Shown: positions 1 through 10,634 of the stretch, piece by piece | Layout: the number at the start of each line of letters is the position of its first letter | How positions within the stretch are numbered: the stretch's first letter is position 1 | NCBI GenBank assembly: GCA_027563935.2 | Contig: JANVAS020000231.1 | Location: 18,184,001 to 18,248,000, forward strand | DNA length: 64,000 nt | Source: Costus lasius | Taxonomy: Eukaryota > Streptophyta > Magnoliopsida > Zingiberales > Costaceae | Reading direction: 5' to 3' | Position numbers and translations under genes: made by a program | The notes under the pieces: model-generated | Database searches by the model: none | What the model saw: only the letters and a program-made list of their open reading frames with translations | Told to the model about the DNA's origin: nothing

Positions 1-889
1 ATATCATCAAATTATGCGACCCTTAGGGTTTCCTTTAAATGTCGGTAACGATAACTTACGTAATCACGATCAGTGAGGGGTATCTAGCAACACATCACTG
101 TCTCCCGATGTAAAGGAAAGAGTCTTCCAAGACTCCACCCAAACCACAGCACAAGAGTGAATCAACTTCACGAGGCATGCATGTTTCCTTTGCCACTGGA
201 TGTTCTTATTGGACAAGCGTGTCAAGCCTGTGGCTCCAATATGATGAGCATGATTAGATCAGATGAACATAGTCACCTGGGTATGGCCATACACTTTCTC
301 AATCATCTCATTCAGGGGGGGCCCTTTAGAACATCACACTCCTTAAACAAGGAGACGGCAATCCTGTATCTATCACTAGTGTCCTAACCTGACTCATGAT
401 CATCATCCAAGATAGTCTATAATCATTATGTTTCAAATGATATTGAACTCCCTCAAAACAATGACAATCATCATTTAGAAACACAAGTGATCTCAAGTCA
501 GAGGACATGTGCCACTTGTTGCAAACAAGGATTATTCACATTGTGACAAGCAATTGAATATCCTAGTAGGGTCTGTCCAGTACATCCAATGTACCCATGA
601 GTCTACATCTTATTCCATGCTCGAAGCATCCTATAAGATTAGAACACATATTAGTCTCAATCATATCAAGGCTGTCTCATGTTCACCAAGATATCTCGAC
701 TAAGGACATTACAGCATGTCAGCCTAGCTGAACAGCATTGAGACATTATTCAGAAGCACACTTATTGCAGCAGACAATGTAACATACTGAATAACAACCA
801 TTGCCTTTATAAACATAAGAGTTTATATATACATGATACGGATAGAATCCCAAGGCCTCAAACATTAGCCTTAAGGGCATACCCCAACA
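1..889 (-). mobile_element. CopA LTR, partial (copy A0), minus orientation
   Basis: This stretch matches the right-hand 890 bases of the CopA LTR seen complete at 8914-10614, in the same minus orientation. It ends at the LTR terminus (ccccaaca, reverse complement of TGTTGGGG). About 815 bases of the LTR lie left of the window. The next base begins copia RT coding sequence in the opposite orientation, so A0 is either a solo LTR or the 5' LTR of a minus-strand CopA element inserted in another CopA copy. The expected 5-bp TSD on this side is ggatg (890-894); the matching copy is outside the window. Confidence 0.85.
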
Positions 890-890
890 G

Positions 891-2291
891 GATGGTAACG
901 TGGTTACCTATAAAGGCAGGCTAGTAGCGAAAGGTTTCAAACAAATCTACGGGATAGATTATGATGAAACTTTCTCTCCTGTAGCCATGTTCAAGTCTAT
1001 TCGGATTATTCTTGCGATAGCAGCATATTACGATTATGAGATCTGGCAAATGGATGTGAAAACCGCTTTCCTTAATGGAAAACTGGATGAGGATGTGTAT
1101 ATGACACAACCTGAAGGTTTCACTAATCCATCAGATCGTCATAAAATATGCAAGTTAAAGAAGTCCATTTATGGACTTAAGCAAGCATCTAGAAGTTGGA
1201 ATATTCATTTTGATGAATCAATATGTGAATTTGGTTTCATCAAGAATGAAGACGACCCGTGTGTATATAAGAGGTTTAGTGGGAGCGTGATTACTTTCCT
1301 AGTCCTCTACGTCGATGATATCTTAATCATTGGAAATGATATTCCTGAACTGCATGCTGTTAAAGCATGGTTAAGAAAATGTTTCCAGATGAAAGATCTA
1401 GGAGAAGCAGCCTATGTATTAGGTGTGAAGATCTACAGAGATAGATCTAAGAGGCTTCTCGGGCTGTGCCAAAGTACTTACATCGATAAAGTCCTGGAGA
1501 GATTCCATTTAGAGAATTCTAAAAGAGGATATCTTCCAGTCAGACATGGTCTGAATCTTTCAAAGAGTCAGTGTCCACAAACATAGACTGAGAAAGATGA
1601 AATGGACAATACGCCTTATGCTTCGGCTATTGGGTCCATTATGTATGCGATGTTATGTACTCGCCCAGACGTCGCTTACGGGTTAAGCGTGACCAGTCGA
1701 TTCCAAAGTAATCCAGGTCAGGCGCACTGGATTGCGGTCAAGAACATTTTAAAATATATTCGGAGGACCAAAGATATGTTCTTGATATATGGAGGTCAGG
1801 AAGAACTCAGTATTGAAGGATATACTGACGCTTCGTTCCAATTTGACCAGGATGATTTCCGATCGCAATCAGGCTATGTTTTTAGCTTGAATGGAGGTGC
1901 AGTGGTGTGGAAAAGTTTCAAACAATCTATAGTTGCTGATTCCGCAACAGAAGCCGAGTATGTTGCAGCCTCGGAAGCATCTAAGGAGGCAGTGTGGATT
2001 CGCAAGTTCGTTCAGGAACTTGGTGTTGTTCCTTCGAGTGCAGATCCTTTGGTTATCTTCTGTGATAACACTGGAGCAATCGCACAAGCAAAGGAACCAC
2101 GGTCGCACCAGAAGTCCAAGCACATACAGAGACGGTTTCACTTGATCCGGGAGATCATTGATCGTGGTGAGATCAAAATCTGCAAGGTTCATACAGATGA
2201 CAATCTGGCTGACCCGCTTACCAAGCCTCTGGCGCAGCAGAAGCATGAGAAGCACTGTAATAATATGGGTTTGAGATTTCTCAACCATTAG
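891..2291 (+). pseudogene. CopA pol fragment: reverse transcriptase and RNase H (copy A1)
   Basis: This is the C-terminal part of a copia polyprotein. It starts inside RT at the segment corresponding to about residue 829 of the intact protein at 10635-14516 and runs to the normal end (MGLRFLNH). RT motifs are present, including TAFLNG and the catalytic YVDD followed by ILIIGND. The RNase H part has GYTDAS, TEAEY and CDN, the expected acidic residues. One in-frame TAG at 1584-1586 replaces a Gln codon; the frame is otherwise open. The 5' part is missing because A0 interrupts the gene at 889/890. The gene is dead through both the interruption and the stop. Confidence 0.9.
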
Positions 2292-2300
2292 ATTAAGTGC

Positions 2301-2311
2301 AAGTGGGAGAT
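2301..2311 (+). other. Polypurine tract of A1
   Basis: The purine run aagtgggaga followed by t directly abuts the LTR start TGTTGGGG. The same sequence precedes the LTR in the other CopA copies. It is the plus-strand DNA priming site of the LTR retrotransposon cycle. Confidence 0.8.
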
Positions 2312-3982
2312 TGTTGGGGTATGCCCTTAAGGCTAATGTTTGAGGCCTTGGGATTCTTTCAGTATCATGTATAAACTCTTATGTTTATAAAGGCAATGGT
2401 TGTTATTCAGTTTGTTACATTGTCTGCTGCAATAAGTGTGCTTCTGAATAATGTCTCAATGCTGTTCAGCTTGGCTGACATGCTGTAATGTCCTTAGTCG
2501 AGATATCTTGGTGAACATGAGACAGCCTTGATATGATTGAGACTAATATGTGTTCTAATCTTATAGGATGCTTCGAGCATGGAATAAGATGTAGACTCAT
2601 GGGTACATTGGATGTACTGGACAGACCCTACTAGGATATTCAATTGCTTGTCACAATGTGAATAATCCTTGTTTGCAACAAGTGGCACATGTCCTCTGAC
2701 TTGAGATCACTTGTGTTTCTAAATGATGATTGTCATTGTTTTGAGGTAGTTCAATATCATTTGAAATATAATGGTTATAGACTATCTTGGATAATGATCA
2801 TGAGTCAGGTTAGGACACTAGTGATAGATATAGGATTGCCATCTCCTTGATTGGAGTGTGATGTTCTAAAGGGGCCCCCCCTGAATGAGATGATTGAGAA
2901 AGTGTATGGCCATACCCAGGTGACTATGATCATCTGATCTAATCATGCTCATCATATTGGAGTTACAAGCTTGACACGCTTGTCCAATAAGAACATCCAG
3001 TGGCAAAGGAAACATGTATGCCTCGTGAAGTGGATTCACACTTGTGCTATGGTTTGGGTGTAGTCTTGGAAGACTCTTTCCTTCATATCGGGAGACAGTG
3101 ATGTGTTGCTAGATACCCCTCACTGATCGTGATAACGTAAGTTATCGTTACCGACATTTAAAGGAAACCCTTAGGGTCGCACAATTTGATGATATGGCTT
3201 ACTTAAGTCAGATCGTGTGGACTGAATTGTTTTGGTTCAGTTTAAAGGAGTTTAAACTCTGATTGTAAGTGAGATCTGGTCTGATCATGTTTGATTGATT
3301 AGGGCTTGAGATCGGTAAGCTTCGATCGAGAGTAGTGATGCTAGATCGGTGAGATCAAAAGCATCAAGAGATCAATGGTTAGATCTTGAACCATTGGTTC
3401 AATGAGATCTAGGCCAAGGCTTGGGCTGGTTTGATTTGGTCTTTGAACCAAATGCATCTAAACCGAATTGATTTGAACCGGTTCACTTATGTGAACGTAT
3501 GGTTCAAAGGCAAGAGGAGTTTTCGATGGTTTAAGAGGAGGTTTTAAGTGAACTTAAAACTTGCTATTTTGGGAAGGCGTTTTGCTAGAGGAAAACGCTC
3601 CCACGTTCGAACGCCTCTCTAGCCTCTTCCTCTCTCGTCTTGGGTGCTCTTCATGCCAAGAGGAAAATTCGGCCAGCAAGGTCCTCTCTCTTAGTTTCCT
3701 TCACGCGACAAGGGGCACTTGGAGATCCTTGCTAGCACAAGGAGTCACAAGGAGTAGCCGACCACTCAACTTGTGTGCGTCATCTTTGGAGGAAAGCCTT
3801 ATCGCCTTCTTCTTCCAAGCCGCCATCCAAGCAATGGCTATGGTATGATTCCATCTAAGATCTATGCAATTTTAAGTTGATCATATATGATGTATGCGAT
3901 CCTTATGAAACCCTAATTCCGCTGCCGAAAAAGAAATTTACATGGCTATGGGTTTCGCCCCCCTCACGAAAGGGGTCCTTCA
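2312..3982 (+). mobile_element. CopA 3' LTR of A1
   Basis: The LTR is 1,671 bp, begins TGTTGGGG and ends ggggtccttca. Its first 880 bases or so are the reverse complement of 1-889, so the two form a large inverted repeat with the A1 pol fragment as spacer. A TATA-like tttataaagg lies at 2387-2396, but its use as a promoter is unproven. Near the 3' end CCCCT (3960-3964) can pair with AGGGG (3971-3975). The right flank gctat (3983-3987) is the presumed TSD half. Confidence 0.88.
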
Positions 3983-4302
3983 GCTATGACTTGGTGTCAT
4001 GAGTTGTACTCACAAGTGATAGGAGATGCATTGATCACTTGACTTGCGGTCATTGATTCTTCTATATGGTTAGGGACATGTTTTGATATAACCTTACACC
4101 TCACCATAGTTGGGAGGTCATAACGGTTGTCATTAAGTATGTCACGACCCATATAAGAAGATTAATAGACAGACCAAGGATTTGCCTCTTCCAAAGGGAA
4201 GCTTGATATCCACGGGCCCCCCTATAGTAGCATGACTGAAAGTGTATGGTCATACCCAGGTGAAAGCTTGATTTAGTCATGACCAGGTGAAAGTGTATGG
4301 TC
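3983..4302 (+). mobile_element. CopB-like LTR fragment
   Basis: Sequence such as tatgacttggtgtcat and caccatagttgggaggt matches the interior of the CopB-like LTR at 21025-21300 with many differences, in the same orientation. It is a diverged fragment into which A1 inserted on the left. On the right it runs into the fold-back junction with E1. At 4284-4303 the string ccaggtgaaagtgtatggtc repeats 4256-4264 and nearby bases, which looks like local template copying at the break. Confidence 0.75.
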
Positions 4303-4395
4303 ATCTCCAAGAACTTGCCAAGGAAATTTCTTCACTTCAAAGAAAATCGCCAAGGGAAGAAGATGAAGAAATTTCCTTGGCAAGTTCTTGGAGAT
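4303..4395. repeat. Fold-back inverted repeat at the 5' edge of E1
   Basis: Two perfect 32-base arms (4303-4334 and 4364-4395) are separated by a 29-base loop. The left arm and the loop are GypE LTR sequence in reverse orientation (compare 57658-57722). From 4364 the same LTR sequence continues in forward orientation. It is a snap-back inversion of about 61 bp and marks where the 5' end of the E1 LTR was lost. Confidence 0.85.
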
Positions 4396-6673
4396 TCCTT
4401 GGGCGACTTAAAGACTTTAGGCGATTTTGTAGAGGTTTTTCACCTTGGTGTTCACGGTTCAAGGTGAGTGGGGTGTCTTAATTGAGTTTTGTCCACTTAA
4501 TCTTGTTAGATGATACCATTATTTGTTTGGAATCTTTGCATGCTAAAACCGAAAACTCAAGATTTCACCTTGTTATGAAAACCTAAATTTCCATGTTTAA
4601 AACCGAAACTTTGATGTTAGTTATGAAAACCAAAACAAAACATAATCTTGATGATTGTTTAACCGAAATTTTGTATAGGTAGGTATCTCATGAAAACCGA
4701 AACTTGTAGCATGAAATTTAAGGTATTTTATAGGGAATTTTGGTAGCATTAAATCATTGAATTTTTATATGATTTTGGTAATATTAAATCAGTGATTTTG
4801 TAGTATGAAGTTCATGTTAATCAAGGAGTAAATTAAATAGATAATATGTATGAAAACCGAATTTGTGATAATATAAATGGAAACCGAATTGTTTGTGAAA
4901 ACCGAATTTTGATGTTTGTAGTTACATGGGGTAATTTGTAAAATTATATGGATATATGTTTTAGTTTTATGTAATTTTTATGAATGCTAGTTAAATGCAA
5001 TGTTATTTATTTGTTTGAGAAACTTGGGTGTTAACTTAGTCAGATTTGACTAAACAAATCAGCATGAAATCTAAGGACTACACTATATTATGTGATATTC
5101 GAATATGAAATATTATGTGTTTATTATGTGATTTATGGGTTATGTGAATCTTGAACAATATGTGTTATGTGATGGATTATGTGAATTTTGAATATTATGT
5201 GTTATGTGTTGGTTAGGACTATGGCTAAGTGTAACCGTGTACTCATAGGATAGTCCTTATGTGATATGTGAAGGGTTAGATTTCAGCCCTATATTTGATA
5301 TGTGAGGGGGTTGATGTTCAGCCTGCCTATTATGATGGGGGGTTGATGTTCAGCCTGCCCGATATGATTTTTGTGATGACTATCCTAGAGTCTAGTTGAC
5401 ACTTAGGAGTCCACCTTTGTGAAATATGAAATAAGATATGTCTGTTGTCCAGTAGGAACCTTTTGGGAGAACGGGTTTTGACGCAAAGTGCCATGTCTTG
5501 GTCGGACAGGGGCCACCTCTTGATGTCATTACTCTTTTATGTTATGGGGTGATATAAGACGCAAAGTGCCATGTCTTGATCAGACAGGGGCCACCTCTTG
5601 ATGTCATCACTCTCATTTTGTGATATGGGGTGTCGTAGAGCAAAGTGCCACGTCATGACCTGACGGGGGCCACCTCTTGAATCTACACACAATCCATCGA
5701 TGTGTTATGGGGTGATAGAGCAAAGTGCCACGTCGTGACCTGGCGGGGGCCACCTCTTGATTCTACTCACTATCCATGTTTATGTGTTGCACGAGATTTT
5801 GCAGCTCCCAGTGCTTTGGCCAAGCCGGGTTAGACCATATTGGTCACTACCGATTATGCTGGACAACTAGGTTAATTAAGTATGGTGTGTTTAGTTGGTT
5901 TAGAATATATGTGTTTAATTGGTTTAGAGTAAAACTCTAGAACCTGAGTTTGTTATATGCTAGTGTGTACATCTGACTGTCTATATGACTTCTGTTTCTT
6001 TATTTTGTTATATGTTGACATAATGTTCCTGTTAAAGATTTTTAAAATAATCTGCCTATATTTTTTAATGTATGTTCTGGATGGTCGGTTTAGACTATCC
6101 ACTCACTGGGCTGTGTAGCTCACCCCTCACTATTTTCAGGCATAGAGCAGGGGCGCATTTCTTGAGTGCATTGGCGTGGATAATTATGCTATTTGCTGTT
6201 TTAAGAACTTTTGTGCTTAATTCTTGGGGCCGGTTGTGGCCTTAACATGAATTATATGAACTATGTGAACCATGTGAACTATGTGAATTGTGTTGCCGGT
6301 TATGGCAGTCTTATGAGTTTGATTTTTGTGTCACCGCGGGCTTCAGCCTGGTTTCGGTGTTTGGTATAAGTTTATAAAAATCGACTTTGTGGCTTTGCTT
6401 TGAATTTCGAATCGAATTGTATTTATGTCATCGGATTTGATATAACTGTTGCCTTGCATATGTCTAGTGCAAGGATTGCGTGGTGGCAGGTACCCTTATG
6501 TAATTTATGAGATTTGTGTTTTGTGGATATTTATGTATGGGTTTGTGGAAATTTTCAGATCGTGTTTTCTTGAACTCGGTTTTACCTAGCATATGAATCG
6601 ATCTTATATGAAACATCCTGTATTCTTCATGAATTGTGCCATTTGTTTGGGGTTAAGATAACGGGATGTTACA
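4364..6673 (+). mobile_element. GypE 5' LTR of E1, 5'-truncated
   Basis: Forward GypE LTR sequence ending gggatgttaca, three bases before a tRNA-Met primer site. Complete GypE LTRs elsewhere in this window are 2,890 bp (55427-58316) and 3,043 bp (32495-35537), so roughly the first 0.6 kb is missing. The missing part begins TGTAAGATCCAAGG in the complete copies. The region is AT-rich, has many 'aaaaccgaa' words and a block of four tandem repeats (5483-5780), and no gene. Confidence 0.88.
5483..5780 (+). repeat. Four tandem units of about 79 bp in the GypE LTR
   Basis: Units start with gcaaagtgcca at 5483, 5561, 5640 and 5719. Each holds gtgcca(c/t)gtc, a tgac-like spacer, gac(g/a)ggggccacctcttga, then a variable tail. 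The units are imperfect. The same block occurs in reverse at 33427-33720 (four units) and 56338-56545 (three units). The cacgtc core resembles a bZIP-type ACGT box, but function is not shown. Confidence 0.85.
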
Positions 6674-6676
6674 GAA

Positions 6677-6689
6677 TGGTATCAGAGCA
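6677..6689 (+). other. Primer binding site of E1 (initiator tRNA-Met)
   Basis: tggtatcagagca lies three bases after the LTR end and is complementary to the 3' end of plant initiator tRNA-Met, the usual primer for minus-strand synthesis in this group. Confidence 0.9.
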
Positions 6690-6799
6690 GTTGGCTAGCT
6701 AAAACTTAGTTTGGGGGAAAACATGTTTGTGTATTGCTAGACACCTGTTAGGTTTATGATTGTTTTCCTGACTATGATGTGTGTGTGTAGGCATTTAAG

Positions 6800-8913
6800 A
6801 TGGTGCGAACCAGAGGAAATGCTAGTGATGAGGGCGAGCAGACCCCGAATCTCACGAGAACTATTGAGGCTCTAACTGGCATGGTACAGCAACAAGGTGC
6901 CATGATAGAGAGGCAAGCTCAGATGCTGCAGCAACAACAGACTCAGCATCAAGAGGCACAACAACAGCTCTTGCAGCAGTTGACTCAAGAGAGACCCCAG
7001 ACTACTACTCGGGCGGTGGGGGATGACTCTCAAGAGGGCGCTCACAGGCGCTATGCTTCACTTGTGAGTGAATTCCAGAAACTGGGTCCTAGTTCTTTTT
7101 ATGGGGGCTCAGAATCATGTAATGCCGAGAACTGGCAGTTGTGCTTGGAAAAGGTTTTCCAAGTCATGCGCTGCTCAGATGAGGATAAGTTATGTCTGGC
7201 CACCTATATGATGCGTAGTGACGCAGATGAGTGGTGGAAAGGCGTGGTGAGACTTGCCGAAGAAAGACATGAGACTGTAGATTGGCCTTACTTCTTGTCT
7301 CGATTTAACGAGAAGTACTTCCCAGATAGTTTGGTGGAGGACCGAGAAGTGGCGTTTATTCACCTGGAGCAGGGTGATATGACTGTGGACCAGTATGAAT
7401 TACAGTTCACGAAATTGGGAAAGTATGCTCCTCACCTGATAAACACTGAAAAGAGGAGAGCTACTAAGTTTCTCAGAGGTCTCAGATGGGACATTAGAGA
7501 GCAGGTTGGTGCTCAGCATTTGGAGACCTATGTTGAGACTGTTGGGCGAGCACGCACCATTGAGAGATACATAGCTGAGAGGAGTTCTCATGTTGCCGTG
7601 GCAGTGGTTCCTGCGGCTGAGGCGGCAGTTCCTCAGTATGGCAGTGGCGGCAAGGGTAAGAAGTACCCTAAGCATAAGGACTACAAGAAGAGCAGGTATA
7701 AGCCTTACTCTTACAAGGCACCGCAGCAGTCCAGGGATGCACCGCAGCAGTTCAGGGATGCCAGGGATGTAAGAAACAGTATCACAGAGGACCGGACTTG
7801 TAGTTATTGTGGGCTCAAGGGACACCTAGTGAAAGACTGTCATAAGAAGAATGGCGTGTGCTTCAGGTGTAAGAAACCTGGGCACATGGTCAGGGACTGC
7901 AAAGAGCCTGAGATACAGCCTAGAGGCGCAGATAAGCCTACAGTCCAGACTAGAGTTTATGCTGTGGCTGAGAAGGATACACGAGCTTCCCGATCCGTTG
8001 TGGAAGGTACCTTATTTGTATTTGATCAGTTAGCTCGCATTTTATTTGATCCTGGTGCAAATCTGTCTTTTGTATCTGTTAGATTTGCTGCATGTTTACC
8101 TGTTGTACCTAAGATGCTAGATTATGTTGTGTCTGTCAGTACTCCCTTAGGAAAGTCATTATCTACAGACACTGTGTGTGCTGACTGTGTAGTGCATGTA
8201 GAGGGTTATGAGTTTCTAGTGGATTTAATCCTCCTAGACATGCAAGACTATGATGTCATTCTAGGTATGGATTGGTTGTCCTCCCATCATGCCTCTGTGG
8301 ATTGCTTTGAGAAAGTAATCACTTTAAATCTGCTAGATGGGAATCGGCTTTTTGTGAGAGGTCTAGTGTCAGACCAAGGACCGCATGTGATATCTTTCCT
8401 GCAGGCCAGGAAATTACTGGCTAGTGGATGCAAGGGTTATCTTGCACATGTTAAGGTGCAGGATGATTCTACTTCTGATTTGACTCAGATGGCGGTGGTG
8501 AAAGAATTTCCTGATGTGTTCTCTGAAGAATTTTCAGGCTTGCCACCGATTAGAGAAGTAGAGTTTGGCATTGAGTTGGCGCCAGGTACGGCACCTATCT
8601 CCAGAGCTCCTTATCGCATGGCTACCTCAGAGCTGGCCGAGCTTAAGAAACAACTGGAGGAATTGCTAGAGAAAGGGTATATCCGGCCTAGTGCTTCTCC
8701 CTGGGGAGCGCCAGTGCTATTTGTGAAGAAGAAAGATGGAACCCTGAGGATGTGTATAGACTACAGGCAATTGAACCAAGTGACTATCAAGAATAAGTAT
8801 CCTCTTCCCAGAATTGATGATCTATTTGATCAATTACAGGGAGCTACAGTGTTCTCTAAGATTGATCTGAGATCAGGGTATTATCAGCTTAGGGTCAAGG
8901 ATGAGGATATATT
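6800..8913 (+). CDS. GypE gag-pol, 5' part: Gag, protease and start of RT (E1)
   Basis: This is the first half of a single-ORF gypsy polyprotein; the ATG at 6800 follows a 110-base leader. A Gln-rich N-terminal segment and the Gag core lead to two CCHC zinc knuckles (from residues 334 and 354) that bind the element's RNA. The aspartic protease active site reads DPGA (about residue 417) where DTGA or DSGA is usual. RT then begins ([18 protein letters not shown]). Coding sequence stops at 8913, where the CopA element A2 enters. The 16 codons read beyond that point are LTR sequence. The gene resumes at 18042 in the same frame once the 5-bp duplication is discounted. I saw no other stop or frameshift in this half. 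Expression is broken by the insertion. Confidence 0.92.
8909..8913 (+). repeat. TSD of A2, left copy (ATATT)
   Basis: atatt directly precedes the A2 terminus tgaaag and recurs directly after the other terminus at 18037-18041. Confidence 0.95.
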
Positions 8914-10614
8914 TGAAAGAACCCCTTAAATAAGGGGGGTCCCCTTCATGGGGGAGCATAACCCTTAGAGCATATGGCGCATAAAAATTATTCTCTTGCG
9001 GAATTAGGGTTATAAGATCGATACGCATGCAAAAGATCAACTTGATAACAATAAGAAAACATTCATACCATCGCCATGGAAAGATGTTTCCTTGGAAGCA
9101 AAGATCAAAGTAGATCTTCTCCTTGTCGTCACACACAAGATGATGTTGCTATCTCTCTTGGTGCTCCTTGTGCTAGCAAGGTTCCAAGAGGTCCTTGTCG
9201 AGTGAAGGGAAAAGAGATGTCTTTCTCCTTGGCCGAATCCTCCTCAACCTTCAAGCGTCGCCGCACACCAAGTCGAGAAGAAAAATTGCGAGAGGAATAA
9301 GTCAATTGGCGAAAATAGAGAATACTCTATTTCGGATGAGTGCCCACTCGACATGGAGATCATGGTTACTAAAAATAGTAACCTCTCCTCATCCCAACGT
9401 TCACGCTATGTGAACTCGTCGCCCACTCCTCTCCCTATGAACCAAGCGCTCTTTTAGTGAGCTGGTTCAATTGGTTCGGTTTAAGAACCAACCAAGCCAA
9501 GCGACAAGGCCTAGATCAAATAAACCCTAAGGCTTTAGATCTAACCGTCGATCTCTTTAATGCCCCTGATCTGACCGATCTGGCATCCATTCTCTCAATC
9601 GAAGCTTACCGATCTCAAGCCCTAATCAATCAAACATGATCAGACCAGATCTCACTTACAATCAGAGATTAAATCCCTTAAAACTGAACCCAAACAATTC
9701 AGTCCACACGATCTGACTTAAGTAAGCCATATCATCAAATTGTGCGACCCTAAGGGTTTCCTTTAAATGTCGGTAACGATAATTCACATTATCACGATCA
9801 GTGAGGGGTATCTAGCAACACATCACTGTCTCCCGATATAAAGGAAAGAGTCTTCCAAGACTACACCCAAACCATAGTACAAGTGTGAATCATTTCACAA
9901 AGCATACATATTTCCTTTGCCACTGGATGTTCTTATTGGACAAGTCTGTCAAACTTGTAACTCCAATATGATGAGCATGATTAGATCAGATGAACACTGT
10001 CACCTGGGTATGGCCATACACTCTCTCAATCATCTCATCCAGGGGGCCCCTTTAGAACATCACACTCCTTAAACAAGGAGACGGCAATCCTATGTCTATC
10101 ACTAGTGCCCTAACCTGACTCAAGCTCACCATCCAAGATAGTCTATAATCATTATGTTTCAAATGATATTGAACTAACTCAAAATAATGACAATCATCAT
10201 TTAGAAAACACAAGTGATCTCAAGTCAGAGGAAATGTGCCACTTGTCTTATACAAGGAATATTCACGTTGTGACAAACAACTGAACATCCTAGTAGGGTC
10301 TGTCCAGTACATCCCATGTACCCATGAGTCTACATCTTATTCCATGCTCGAAGCATCCTATAAGATCAGAACACATATTAGTCTTAACCATATCAAGGCT
10401 GTCTCATGTTCACCAAGATACATCGACTAAGGACATAACAGCATGTCAGCCCAGCTGAACAGCTTTGAGACATTATTCAGAAGAACATATATTGCAGCAG
10501 ACAATGTAACTAACTGAATAACAACCATGCCTTTATAAACATAATAGTTTATTACATGATACTTGTTACATTCCCACAGGCCTCAAACATTAGCCTTAAG
10601 GGCATACCCCAACA
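8914..10614 (-). mobile_element. A2 3' LTR
   Basis: In plus-strand coordinates it runs from tgaaagaacc to ccccaaca, that is TG...CA in element sense. A self-complementary block CCCCTTA/TAAGGGG lies at 8922-8937, close to the U5 end. No gene is seen inside; small open frames here recur in every LTR copy without known motifs. Confidence 0.95.
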
Positions 10615-10625
10615 ATCTCCCACTT
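10615..10625 (-). other. Polypurine tract of A2
   Basis: atctcccactt on the plus strand reads aagtgggagat in element sense and abuts the LTR start. Confidence 0.85.
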
Positions 10626-10634
10626 GCACTTAAT

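Noticed and set aside
509..703. 64-codon frame found in six places (for example 2494, 10236, 17658, 48371, 60719)
   Set aside because: It lies in the shared CopA LTR half and is antisense to the element; copies preserve it only because they are recent. No domain.
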